Positions 46,061 through 56,753 of a DNA stretch of 64,000 bases are shown piece by piece. The notes under the pieces were generated by a model. That model was not told the origin of the DNA and ran no database searches. It saw only the letters and a program-made list of their open reading frames with translations. The DNA is from Adenophora triphylla var. japonica (lineage: Eukaryota; Streptophyta; Magnoliopsida; Asterales; Campanulaceae). Location: contig JAFEMH010002507.1 in NCBI GenBank assembly GCA_022495995.1, positions 62,001-126,000 of the forward strand, written 5' to 3'. Within the stretch, counting starts at the first letter, position 1; every line of letters begins with the position of its first letter. A program made the position numbers and the translations under genes.

Positions 46061-47543
46061 CTAGGGGCTACCTATCTTTAAAATAATCTTTTAAGTCAAC
46101 TGTCGTAGGTTCTAGTACTTTTCTTTCACCTAAGTCCTTCCTAGACATTTGTCGTTGTAGTCCATTTTGGGCATAGTAGTTAAATGTCTAACTTTTAATA
46201 TAAGTCTTTTTTCTTTTCTTGCTAGACTCGAGACATCACTTGCACACCCACGTTACACTTAATTGAAATGGTTTTATCCTAGATGATCACTTGTGCCGCT
46301 TCAACCACTAATTCTTTGAAATGATTAATATTTAAATTAATTGGAGTGAGAAAATCAATTGATATCCCTCTCAAATTGGGGCTTACCAACTCCCCATCTT
46401 GCATCTCATATGCTCACATCCCTTCCATAAGCCTCATCATCTCGTTGTTCGATGAATTTGCATGGATCTTTTCTCATTTAAAGCTTAAGCAAGCAATGAA
46501 GACTTAATCTCATTTAGGTCATCCAGTAGGGATTGCGGTTGAAGCCTTTCACCCATAGGAAAGCCATTACCTCACCCTCACTAAACACTACCCTTTCATT
46601 TCAAGATCGGCGTGTTTTGAAACCCGGTTTAGCCATTATTTTTGCTCCTTACTGAGAAAAGTCCAAGCAGGCCCAAGAAGTTAACTTCGAGAGTCGGCGA
46701 TGCGCAAGATATCTCAAACCATGAAGGAAGGACAAAGATAATCCTCAACTCCTCAGGAAGCTTTCCAAGTCAAAAAAAAAAAAAGAGCTCAAGCAAAAGA
46801 AGCTTCAAAAAAAAAAAAAAGGACTGTCGATCCTCACAATTCAGTAAAAGTCCCCGACTCCTCAAGAAGCTCTCCAATGATAAAAAAAAGGGGAGCCTGA
46901 ATTCTCGAAGATTCGTAAAAGTTCCAAATAGCTTGGACTCCCTCTCACCATTTCCTTAACCAATCCCAAGCCATCCTCTCGCTTTTAGAGGACATCCCCG
47001 TTGCCATTATCCTCGCCTTTGGCCAAAATCAAAATTTGACCTCTCATTCTTAGAGGCAATCAATCTTCCCCGCCATAGATTTCCCAAACACATCCCTACA
47101 AGCCAACCTCTCATTTTTAGAGGTTCGGCCAAGAAAGGCCCAGCCGACCTCTCACTTTAAGAGGTCATAACTTCCAAAATTACCCGATGGCCGATCGAAG
47201 CCCGGAAACCCAATGCAATTCCTATCTGATAGCAATTTCATCATAATACCTTTAAGATCTAAATAAAATTAACGCTTCATTGCTTACTTAAATGGGAATC
47301 TAATCCATTTTGGCTCAAAATTACCAATCAAAGATTGGGCAAATTCAAAATTGATTCATGTGAGCATAATTCATTTCTACTCCACAAACACTTGCCGTGG
47401 ATGTCCCATCAAGCTTCGCATCCGTGTCTTTCATGGACACTCTAAGGGGATATGTTATTCAATTCTCCAAATCCTCAAAATCCCCAAAGGTCCTCGCATC
47501 CTCGAATTTCAACATTCGTTCTCTCTTCATTCGGGATAAGCCC
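46061..47543. other. Non-coding 3' region of C, first part
   Basis: No gene. Poly-A tracts near 46773 and 46808. Short repeats of ctctcaNtttNagagg occur between 46975 and 47165 (about five). Otherwise unremarkable. Confidence 0.45.
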
Positions 47544-47591
47544 GAACTACGGCGACCCGAGCTCTTCATAATGAAGGGAACGTAGGCAACC
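47544..47591 (+). promoter_or_regulatory. Conserved Tat hairpin-like block, first copy in C
   Basis: GAACTACGGCGACCCGAGC, then GAAGGGAACGTAGGCAACC. Aligns with the blocks between pol and antisense ORF in A (2149) and B (33771). Confidence 0.6.
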
Positions 47592-49254
47592 GTAAATGGT
47601 CCTACGAAATCACAAACAAATTCCAAAAAAAAAAATCCGTTCTCATCAAGGATTGTCCCTATACACTTTCCGCCCTTCCGAGCTTGATTCTCGATATCGC
47701 TGATTTTCTCCTTGTGATTAATCAAAATATTTGTTCATATCAGATTTAGGGTTGAATAACCCGAAAATTAACAAAGGGTTTTAAGTAGCCTTGTGATCAT
47801 CACGAATAAAACAAGTTTTCAAGTGTCTCGACAAGTCTTCTCTCTCTCCATCATAGGGAAATAGAGCCAAACACTCGTCTTTCTCGCCAGGGGCTTCCAT
47901 ACACTTTTCCACACCTTGTGATGCTTATACTCTCTCAAAAGAGTCAAACCAAAAGCGAGAGTGTCATACACAAATTCGGGAGAAATTCCCACCTTTTCAA
48001 AAGATATGCCCTCGCACGTAAACATTTCGAAGTCTTGTCCAAGAATCGGGTCGACTAAGGTCCGAAAAGATGGGTGCCTCCTCTCGTTAGACTACTCAAT
48101 TTCTTCACGTTGGGGCTTTGCTAAGCGGTTCTCCTGTGTTCTCCCAGACGCCTCTTCAAGCCGGGGCTTATATAGTCGTCTTTGGGTCCACATTGGGTTC
48201 TTCACTACAAGATAGATTCGATCTTCATCGATTATTTTCAGATTGCTTTGTATTACCAATCGATTGGGGCTCGCTAATTGTGTCGAAATCACAACGAGGT
48301 TATAAGATTGGGGCTTCGCCAAGTCACTTCTTCAAAATCTGACTTTGCTAAGCCGGTCCTCTGGACTCCGAATTTTATCAAGTCACAAGAAAGGTCTAGT
48401 CACATCAATGCCTAGGTTTTCACTTCTTCGTAACTCTGTACATAGTGCTCTTCCCCAGAAGGTTTGAGTCTAAGATCTCGGGTTTCACCAGCATTAGCAA
48501 TTCCATCAAGTCATTCTCCGAACAAGGTTTCGCCAAGTCACGGCCACCCAAATGAAAGAAGTTTCACTCATATCAACGTGCCCTAGAGCCTGTCGCAGAC
48601 GCCTTTAAATGACCAAAATTGAGAGGGAAAATTCCAAACAAGACCCGGATCCGAATCCAATCTCATCAAGATTGAGGTCCATGTGATACCGTTAACAAAA
48701 CCTCATCAACAACCACCGTTTAAATCGTAATCGAGGGCTCTCACCTCCCCCACTTCAAGCTCTCAAAATCTGCTCCAAATGGGCCTCCGTGACACATACA
48801 TCCCAATGCATCCCTTTCATCACCATGCATCCCCACAAAAATATCCCAAGGGCTCATGTAGCATGCACAAAACTTGAATCAATAGGAAAAATCCTAAGTG
48901 ATTGAAGATCATAAATCATAATTTCCCTGCCAAAAGCTTAGGCTAAGTGCATCTTCGAAAGCAAGTAAATGCATCATCTCGCGAACACATGCAAAGGATA
49001 TTGTCATAATCATTCTCGATTCTATGCACGCATCCGTCATCATGAATGTCATATATACATCTTCCTCTCTACTAACCAATGCAGGGATTCGAACGTGAAA
49101 GACCATTTTCCTTCGCTATTGAGACTTACCCTCAACAAGAAAGATATTTACCAAAGTCCAAAATCAATGGTTTCAACAAAATCGCAAGAAATCAAATGCC
49201 ACTTTTCGACAAGAGATGATTCCGGCAAAACATGTGCGCATCACCTCCAAGTGT
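47592..49254. other. Region of C where an antisense ORF would be expected
   Basis: In A and B the antisense ORF follows this hairpin block. Here only short ORFs exist on either strand and none shows the FW ... DFRA pattern. Repeated phrases such as tttcgccaagtca and ggggctt recur at 48100-48540. I see no gene. Confidence 0.45.
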
Positions 49255-49765
49255 CTACAAATTGGTCGAGACGCCAAGTTCTCAAATACAAGACGGCCGA
49301 GACGCCAAGTTCTCAAATGCAAATCGGTCGAGACGCCAAGTTCTCAAATACAAGACGGCCGTGACGCCAAGTTCTCAAATACAAGACGGCCGTAGACGCC
49401 AAGTTCTCAAATGCAAATCGGTCAGAGACGCCAAGTTCTCAAATACAATACGGTCAGAAACGCCAAGCTCTCAAATGCAAATCGGTCAGAGACGCCAAGT
49501 TCTCAAATACAATACGGTCAGAAACGCCAAGCTCTCAAATACAATACGGCCGAGACGCCAAGTTCTCAAATGCAAATCGGTTAGAGACGCCAAGTTCTCA
49601 AATATAATACGGTCGTAGATGCCAAGTTCTCACAAACAATTCGGCCGAGACGCCAATTTCTCAAATACAATTCGGTCAGGGACGCCAATTTCTCAAAATG
49701 CAAATCGGTCAGGGATGCCAAGTTCTCAAATGAAAATCGGTCAGAGACACCAAGTTCTCAAAAGC
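49255..49765. repeat. Tandem array 1 of C, about 31 bp
   Basis: About 16 copies of a unit gagacgccaagttctcaaat followed by acaaNacggcc-like bases, with drift and 1-bp length changes. Confidence 0.9.
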
Positions 49766-50033
49766 AAGAAGTCCCAATATGAAGACAAGCTCAACAACTT
49801 CTACAAGGTTGACAATCACCAGCAAGATGCAGACTCAACCAAACTCCCCTCTTCAGGTCAAAATGCCTCCAAAGACAAAGAAATCGTCGCAGTAAAACCG
49901 TCCCACGAACGGCAACCCAACAACTCTTCATCAACATCGCCGTAGCCTCACCCTTTCCCAGCCTACAGTAAGCACAAAGACAGTATGAAAGCATATCTTA
50001 GTCAACTACTTTTCTAAAAGAACATTATCATCA

Positions 50034-50120
50034 AATCTTAGGGTGACTTCCCAAAAATAGTCAAATCTTAGGGTGACTTCTCAAAATAGTCAAACCTCGG
50101 GTGACTCCCAAATACCGTCA
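50034..50120. repeat. Three array-3-type units before the second hairpin block of C
   Basis: Units ttagggtgacttcccaaaaa followed by tagtcaaa, the same family as the array at 50815-51345. Confidence 0.8.
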
Positions 50121-50149
50121 AACCATCAAAGACCATCCCAGCAGTTTTC

Positions 50150-50215
50150 GAACTACGTAAGGGCTTGATTCCCACTAGGGATACGTAGGTAGCCTACCAT
50201 AGGTCCAGCCACCCG
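50150..50215 (+). promoter_or_regulatory. Conserved Tat hairpin-like block, second copy in C
   Basis: GAACTACG, GGCTTGATTCCC, GGGATACGTAGGTAGCC, then AGGTCCAGCCACCCGACC. Matches B at 30424. Confidence 0.68.
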
Positions 50216-50284
50216 ACCTAAACGGTCACTCTCTCCTCCGGCAGCAGACAAAGTCCACCGAAGGACCATCTATCCCAAACCATT

Positions 50285-50756
50285 AAGGGAAAATGCTATC
50301 ATTACCAAAGGTCCAAGGCACCTAAAACGCCATCATCACCAAGGTTCGAGGCACCTAAAATGCCATCATCACCAAGGTTCGAGGCACCTAAGACGCCATC
50401 ATCAAGGTTCGAGGCACCTAAGATGCCATCATCAAGGTTCGAGGCACCTGAGACGCCATCACCAAGGTTCGAGGCACCTAAGACGCCATCATCAAGGTTC
50501 GAGGCACCTAAGACGCCATCATCAAGGTTCGAGGCACCTAAGACGCCATCATCAAGGTTCGAGGCACCTAAGATGCCAGCATCAAGGTTCGAGGCACCTA
50601 AGAGGCCATCACCAAGGTTCTAGGCACCTAAGACGCCATCATCAAGGCACCTAAGATGCCATCATCAAGGTTCGAGGCACCTAAGATGCCATCATCGAGG
50701 TTCGAGGCACCTAAGACGCCATCATTAAGGTTTGAGGCACCTAAAATGCTATCACA
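50285..50756. repeat. Tandem array 2 of C, 30 bp
   Basis: About 15 copies of a unit beginning aaggttcgaggcacctaaga and ending cgccatcatc. Confidence 0.92.
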
Positions 50757-50814
50757 CACAACACTAGGAAAGCGATAAATCGCAATCATCCCCTAATTCG
50801 ACAAAACGAAACCA

Positions 50815-51345
50815 TTACCAGGGCGACTTCCCAAAAATAGTCAAACCTTAGGGCGACTTCCCTAAAATAGTCAAGTCTTAGGGCGACTTCCCAAAAATAG
50901 TCAAATCATAGGGCGACTTCCCAAAAATAGTCAAATCATAGGGCGACTCCCCAAAAATAGTCAAACCATAGGGCGACTTCCTAAAAATAGTCAGATCTTA
51001 GGGCGACTTCCCAAAAATAATCAGATCATAGGGCGACTTCCCAAAAATAGTCAGATCATAGGGCGACTTCCCAAAAATAGTCAAATCTTAGGGCGACTTC
51101 CCTAAAATAGTCAAGTCTTAGGGCGACTTCCCTAAAATAGTCAAGTCTTAGGGCGACTTCCCAAAAATAGTCAAACCATAGGGCGACTTCCCAAAAATAG
51201 TCAAACGACTTCCCAAAAATAGTCAAATCATAGGGCGACTTCCCAAAAATAGTCAAACCATAGGGTGACTTCCCAAAAATAGTCAGATCATAGGGTGACT
51301 TCCCAAAAATAGTCAGATCTTAGGTTGACATCCTAAAATAGTCAT
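50815..51345. repeat. Tandem array 3 of C, 30 bp
   Basis: About 17 copies of a unit beginning tagggcgacttcccaaaaat and ending agtcaaatct. One truncated copy near 51200. Confidence 0.92.
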
Positions 51346-51362
51346 TCCAAGGTCAAAGACTC

Positions 51363-51428
51363 GAACTACGGCCGGCTTGATTCCCATTCGGGATACGTAG
51401 GTAGCCTATTAAATAGGTTCAGCCACTC
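51363..51428 (+). promoter_or_regulatory. Conserved Tat hairpin-like block, third copy in C
   Basis: GAACTACG, GGCTTGATTCCC, GGGATACGTAGGTAGCC, then AGGTTCAGCCACTCGA, about 90 bp before the 3' LTR. Confidence 0.68.
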
Positions 51429-51500
51429 GATCACTTGATCATCCTGTCAAATATGGAGCCTTACTCTTATCGACGACCCCGCTTCCTTCGAAAGCACCGT

Positions 51501-51514
51501 CGCCGAGGGGCTAC
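51501..51514 (+). other. Polypurine tract of element C
   Basis: CGCCGAGGGGCTAC directly before the 3' LTR; nearly the same as in B at 30280. Confidence 0.8.
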
Positions 51515-53345
51515 TGTAAGTGCTCCAATTTGAGTTGTTAGTATTTTCGTTAGAAAATTAACGGAAGTTTTAACATTCCTAACATTTCTAACATTTCTAA
51601 CCAACCAAGGGTAGATTAGGGTTTGCCATTTAAAGTTAAACCAAGGAAAGAATCTCAAAAAGCAAAAGAAATTGGAAAAATCCGAATTGGGCAAGTTGAA
51701 AAACATAAACTGCTGGATTTTTGAATTTTATTCTTCCTGTTCAAAGCCTGGAGCAGCATTTAATGAACAGTGCACGTTTACAATACCCTCCGCGCGGACA
51801 TGATTGCATTTTCCAGAGGCCTATAAATTGAACCCTCCTCTCTCAGTTTACACAACACAAATCACTCACAGCAACAGCACACTGGCGAAAAATAGAGAGA
51901 AAACAGTGGGAATTCACTTGAATTGCCACCATTTTCTCTCTAATCTTTCCCAAATCTCACTCACTCACAAACACTTCAAAATACTCTCATACATACTCTC
52001 ATACATACACCAATCCAAGCTCAAATCACCCCTTAGGAGGAGGATTAGAGAGAAAACATAGAGGACTTCATTGTTATCTACTTGTTTTCTCTTTAACCAA
52101 CTCAAATCATCAACCCTAAACACTTTCAAGCCCTAAACACATTCAAGCCTTTGAATCCATTCAAACACAAAACACAAGGAAGATAGGTATAACCTCCCTC
52201 TCCTTACCCATTCATCCATGCATGCATTTTCAAACTCCAAAATGTAGTTTGTTCATCTTCTTTTCTTAGATCCAAGAAGATCACCATGGAAGTTCATCTC
52301 CATGGATGATCTTCTACAAGGATCAACATTATTTTCAAAGTGTTCTTACTTACTTGCAAAGAAAACACATTTTCAAAACCCTAAAAATCATTTTCATACA
52401 TTAAATCTCTTTTTCAAAGGATAAAATTCCCCTTCCCAAGCAAATGAAGTGCTTAGTCCTAATGTACCCCAAGGATGGTTTGATATAGTTGATTCACCAC
52501 TAAAATTTCAAGTGATCACTAATCAAAACCTAGGGAAATGGGGACAAGCATGGATGCAAAACCCCCTTTAAAATCATGTTTTCCTTCTTGAGAAGTTGCT
52601 GTCCAGTAGCAATTTTCTAAGACCCCAGTCCATGGTCTAATTTTTTGGACACAGATAAATTTGGAATTTGGTGTTGACTACAAAACACTTTTGTAGCCAA
52701 CATCCAGAGATTTCTAGACATATTTTTACTTTATTTTTTGCGTGAGTAAAACTCCATATTTCAAATTTTCTTTTAAAGGTCAGTTCATCAGTCTCTGGAA
52801 GTCCAGATTTCAAATCTGAGATTTCCAGAAGGTTTTGGGTCCTCAAATCATCTCCAAAATGAAAAGTTCTTTTACAGAAACCTTATTTAAGGTGTTTTGA
52901 ACATTTTTCATTCTTGGAATTTTCCCAGATTTTGGAGTTTTCAAGCCCTAAAGTCCATTTCAAAATTAAGTGTCCACTGCCTTTTTCCTTCTGGCAGAAA
53001 TGGTTTTCAACTTCCAAAAATCTTTTGAGTGTCAAATCTCAACCCAAAAATCACACCAAAAATCATGGGATCTGTCCAAAGTCTAATAAAGAATTCCCAA
53101 TTTTTACTTTCCTCAGTTTCAACTTATTTTGGCCAAAGTAACACACACACACACACACACAAATGGTTTTTAAGCTTGGAAGACTCATTTCACGAGGCAT
53201 TCCGGGTGCACACTAACGTCCTTCCCGGCGTGTAACGTGACCTCCGAACCCAAATTTCTAATCTCGGGCATTTTTCAAAGTTTTGGCCCTTAAAACAAAA
53301 ATGGCGTGGCGACTCCGTTTGATTTCAAAAATCGGGTACATCACA
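51515..53345 (+). repeat. 3' LTR of element C
   Basis: 1831 bp copy of 40279-42123 with about 29 substitutions, one taacatttc unit fewer, a shorter ctc run, a 4-bp deletion near 52208 and two more CA units near 53150. Confidence 0.95.
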
Positions 53346-53350
53346 GGTAT
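53346..53350. repeat. Target site duplication of element C, right copy
   Basis: GGTAT after CATCACA; pairs with 40274-40278. Confidence 0.95.
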
Positions 53351-55035
53351 CGGTATCCTCCACTACCGCTGCTACCACCGGCATTCGTATTCGGGGTTTG
53401 ATTGAACAATCTGTTTTCACTTCTAGATCCCATTCCAACCATCTCTCGCAAATCTGGATACCAACCTTTTCCGATTGCTTCCCTGAGTACTGGCTTTACA
53501 CACGATAAGAAGATATCTTTTTGGTCCTGGAGGGGTATTGGCTCTGATAGCTCATTAAGCTTGGCATTCCATCGCTTGTAGAATTCTGTAATTGACTCAT
53601 CAGCCTTCTGGATGGTCCCCACTAAATCATCCCGAGTGATACGCCACTCCAAATTGCCTTTGTACTTCTCCAAAAAGGTCTCCGTGATCTGGCTCTAGGT
53701 GGAGCGGCATTCTTGTTTCATGGCCAAAAACCATGTGAGCGCTGATCCTTTCAAAGTCAGATGGAAGTGGGATGCCATAAACTCGGGCGTGCAGCCCATT
53801 GCTCCCATTGTCATAACATAAGTATCCACATGAGTTTTCGGGCAAGCAGTACCGTCGAAATCCATCTTGGGCATTTTGAACTTGTGAGGCAAAGGCGTTA
53901 CCTGAGCTGGGTCCACAACCTTGAGACCACTAGAACCCACATTCAATTTTTCGATCTGCTGTTGCATCTGCTTCAATAAGGCTGTTACTTCTGGCGTCAA
54001 TCTTGGAATCTGGGGGATCGCGGGAGACACTGTTGATGAAGGCACGGGGAACTCCGGACTGGATCTAATGGGCAAAGTTGCTGATGGGAGACCAAAGGTG
54101 CGGGTATACGATGTTGCTATCCAACAAGCGACCCGAGCTAGGGATCCTGCTCTCATACATATCATAGCCGTTAAACCGCAATCCCGGGGTTACGGGGACC
54201 GGCTGCGCGGCCCGACTTCCGAACCGACCAAGAGTAGAAAATCCTGTACTGATGCAAGGAGCCAAATGCGGAGTAGAACCATATAAATGTTGGGTAAGAG
54301 GGGAACACATCATGGGCTGAGAAAAACCTGCATTGGGTCTCGAGATCTGGCGATACCTTGAAATATTGTCTTGACAAATCTGATTCCCTAAAAGACGGTA
54401 TTGACCATTCTGCTGCACATTAGACTGACCACCCTGAAAACTGTCGGGGTACACTCTGAACTGGGGTTGGGGATAACCTGCTTGAAACTGAGATCCATAC
54501 TGAAACTGCAACGCTGGGGCATTGGGAGCTGGAGAGGAAGTAAGATCGAGGAAGTTTGATGGTTGGCCTCCATTCTTGCTAACACCCTGCTGAACAACTT
54601 GGTTATACCCTTGAGAGGATGGGGGAATGAACCTTCCTTGGTCACTCACAAACATTCCCGGAGATGACATTTGATCGGGGCGCGGGGCATAGCTTACTGA
54701 GGAGGCATCGCATTGTAGCTAGGCTGAGTAGGCTGGGTAGGTGAAGCAGATCCAATCTCATTGTGGTTGTCTTCTGTGATCTCTTTATAAGAACCGTCCT
54801 CTCGATGAAGTACTGCAATCCCTTTGGCTCTCATGGCCTCAACAAAGCGGTTATGAGCTTCTTCCTCTCGGGCCTTAGCATTCTCAGCTACTAAGCGGGC
54901 CTCGCGCTCCCTGGCTAGAGCAGCTTCCAACGTTACCCTCAATTCTTCCGTGGTCACATCGTTCAAACTTGGCTGACCCACCGACACTGAGCCTCCAGCG
55001 GACTGAGCAGAAAATATATCTCCATTCCCGGCCAT
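53351..55035 (-). pseudogene. gag N-terminal part of Tat element B
   Basis: Best start is ATG 55035 (MAGNGDIFSAQSAGG). A Glu/Ala/Arg-rich coiled-coil-like stretch (EELRVTLEAALARERE) follows, then a frameshift near 54690, a Gln/Pro/Ser-rich region, and another frameshift near 54070. The capsid domain is typical: LPHKFKMPKMDFDGTACPKT, FHLTLKGSALTWFL, ITEFYKRWNAKLNEL and FLSCVKPVLREAIG. A TAG at 53695 stands where Trp fits. It breaks at the C insertion and resumes at 40273. Confidence 0.85.
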
Positions 55036-56740
55036 CTCTGATTCTACACTGACTGAAACTGCTTGGATACGGACCAAACGGGCTCCTGGGACAGATGAGC
55101 GGGTCCAACTCGCCGTAGCTGCAGGGGTAGATATGGGTTTATAAGGTAAAGGAAAAAAAAAGATTTCAAGAGAGGGAAAGGAACGAGGGACAGACTCGCA
55201 CTAACAATCTTATTCATCTTCAAGTAGAAATCAATGTCTTAATCCTAAGTACGGTTGGAAAAGGAGAAGCCTTTATTCATACTAAATATACCTTGGGGAA
55301 ACCTAAGGATACAACGTTCAAATTACACTAAATGCCTTGCTCTGAAATATATAATAGGTAACGATACCTAACCAAATCCTAACATCATTATGGGACGGAG
55401 AGGTTGTCCAAATTTCTGGGGAAATTTGGGCAGCATAACGGGTCTTTTCGAGGAATTTCAAAGAAAAATTCGGCATGACCTCTCGTCGGTGCACGTTGAC
55501 AATGCGGCATGATCTCTCGTTTAGAACACGCCACGGGAGTGACATGTTCCCACGTGAAATCATGTTGCGTTGGCAACATGCCCACAAAATGCGAGGTTTT
55601 GGGGGAAGGTATAAAGACCTACGATGGAGAAACACGTTTCTCCCTAAATTTTGGCTTTTGAAACCCATTCTTACGTTTCAACTAAAAATGAAACCAATTT
55701 TAAAAAGAGTAGGTCTGCTGAGAAACGCGTTTCTCCATAACTATGGAGAAACGCGTTTTTAATAGTCAGAAGCTATACGTTTGATAACCAGAAGAAAATT
55801 TCTGGATATCAGTCTCAAAGGGTTCTGAATATCCGTGAAAGTTGGAACGGATATCCGTAAGCCTTTGGCGGATATCCAAAAAATAGATTTGAAGCCAAAT
55901 CCAAGGCCAAGACCGTAATTGCTTATTGAAGGTTTCGGATATCCGAAACCTTCAAATGTATATCCAGAACCATCAATGAATATCCGTAAACATTTTGAAA
56001 GTTCTCGGATATTCATTTTGAAGGTTTCTAGATATCCGAGAAACCTTCAAATGTATATCCGTAAATCATCAATGAATATCCGTAAACATTTTGAAAGTTT
56101 AGGATATCATTTTGAAGGTTTCTGGATATCACTTTCATAAGCTTCTGGATATCCTTTCAAAGGGTTCTGGATATCCAGAACCTTTGAGACTGATATCCAG
56201 AAGTAACCATGGGACAAGGTCATGGCCAATACAAAAAGTTTCTGGATATCCTTTCAAAAGGTTCTGGATATCCGTAACCCGTTTCTCCATAACTTATAGA
56301 GAAACGCGTTTCTCCATAGATTTTACGTTTTAAAAATTGAAACCGTCCGTACGTTTCAAAATGAAACCATTTAAAAAAAATGAAACCATTTTTAAAAAAC
56401 GAAACCGTCCGTACGTTTCAACTCAAAATTCAAAATGAAACCATTTTTTTTTTAATTTAAACTTTCCTTTACGTTTCTATTCATTATGAATTCACTAAAT
56501 AGCATTGACTAAATAGCATTGAAAATGAAGTGGTTTTTAAAATGGTTAAAACTATTTTGAAAACCACTTCATGGTCTTAGTCCTTACTGCCATGTTTAAG
56601 AACTGTTCATCAAGGATGGTCTTAATACTGCCGGGTTCAAGAATGAACTGTTCATTTTCTTTTGTTTCATTTTAATTCAAACAATAAATTAAAGTCAGAT
56701 CTAGATTAATAGACTATTTTATGCGATTCGAACATACGTG
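55036..56740 (-). other. Copia-like leader region with dense palindromes between gag of B and the LTR of D
   Basis: No gene. The part next to 56740 begins with a PBS and is AT-rich like the leader of D. From 55620 to 56330 it holds GAGAAACGCGTTTCTC-type palindromes (55623, 55720, 55744, 56279, 56302) and about 18 GATATCC/GGATATC-type motifs (55800-56275). The boundary with Tat element B lies somewhere between 55100 and 55400 and is not marked by an LTR. Confidence 0.5.
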
Positions 56741-56752
56741 GCTCTGATACCA
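56741..56752 (-). other. Primer binding site on the outer side of the LTR of D
   Basis: TGGTATCAGAGC on the minus strand, one base from the LTR at 56754. A 3' LTR should not have a PBS outside it, so another internal region starts here. Confidence 0.85.
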
Positions 56753-56753
56753 C

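Larger units (their letters stand above)
40279..53345 (+). mobile_element. Non-autonomous Tat-related element C
   Basis: 13.07 kb with LTRs 40279-42123 and 51515-53345, a tRNA-Arg-type PBS at 42125 and a PPT at 51501-51514. The interior holds a decayed gag (about 43.4-46.0 kb) but no protease, RT, RNase H or integrase motif in any frame. The 3' half has two kinds of Tat hairpin-like block and three 30-31-bp tandem arrays. LTRs differ by roughly 29 substitutions and several indels (about 1.6%), so it is older than E and F. It inserted into the gag of B in opposite orientation. Likely mobilised by an autonomous Tat/Ogre relative. Confidence 0.9.
28902..55035 (-). mobile_element. Ty3/gypsy Tat-lineage element B (split by element C, 5' LTR not found)
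   Basis: Minus-strand order is gag, protease, RT, RNase H, second RNase H, integrase, hairpin block, antisense ORF, 80-bp array, hairpin block, PPT and LTR. Homologous to A across pol, clearly diverged at the protein level, so a sister family. C is inserted in gag. Right of gag I find no match to the LTR at 28902-30279; instead a copia-like leader and LTR follow. The 5' end of B is therefore missing or replaced. Confidence 0.85.

Noticed and set aside
47592..49254. Antisense ORF in element C
   Set aside because: Only short frames exist here and none shows the FW ... DFRA pattern of A and B.
50360..51256. Repetitive ORFs in the arrays (87 and 66 codons)
   Set aside because: They are open only because the 30-bp period is a multiple of three; no start context or conserved domain.
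49255..51345. Regular 30-31-bp repeats that resemble a CRISPR array
   Set aside because: Units are directly adjacent without unique spacers, lie in a plant LTR element, and no cas gene exists. They are tandem minisatellites.
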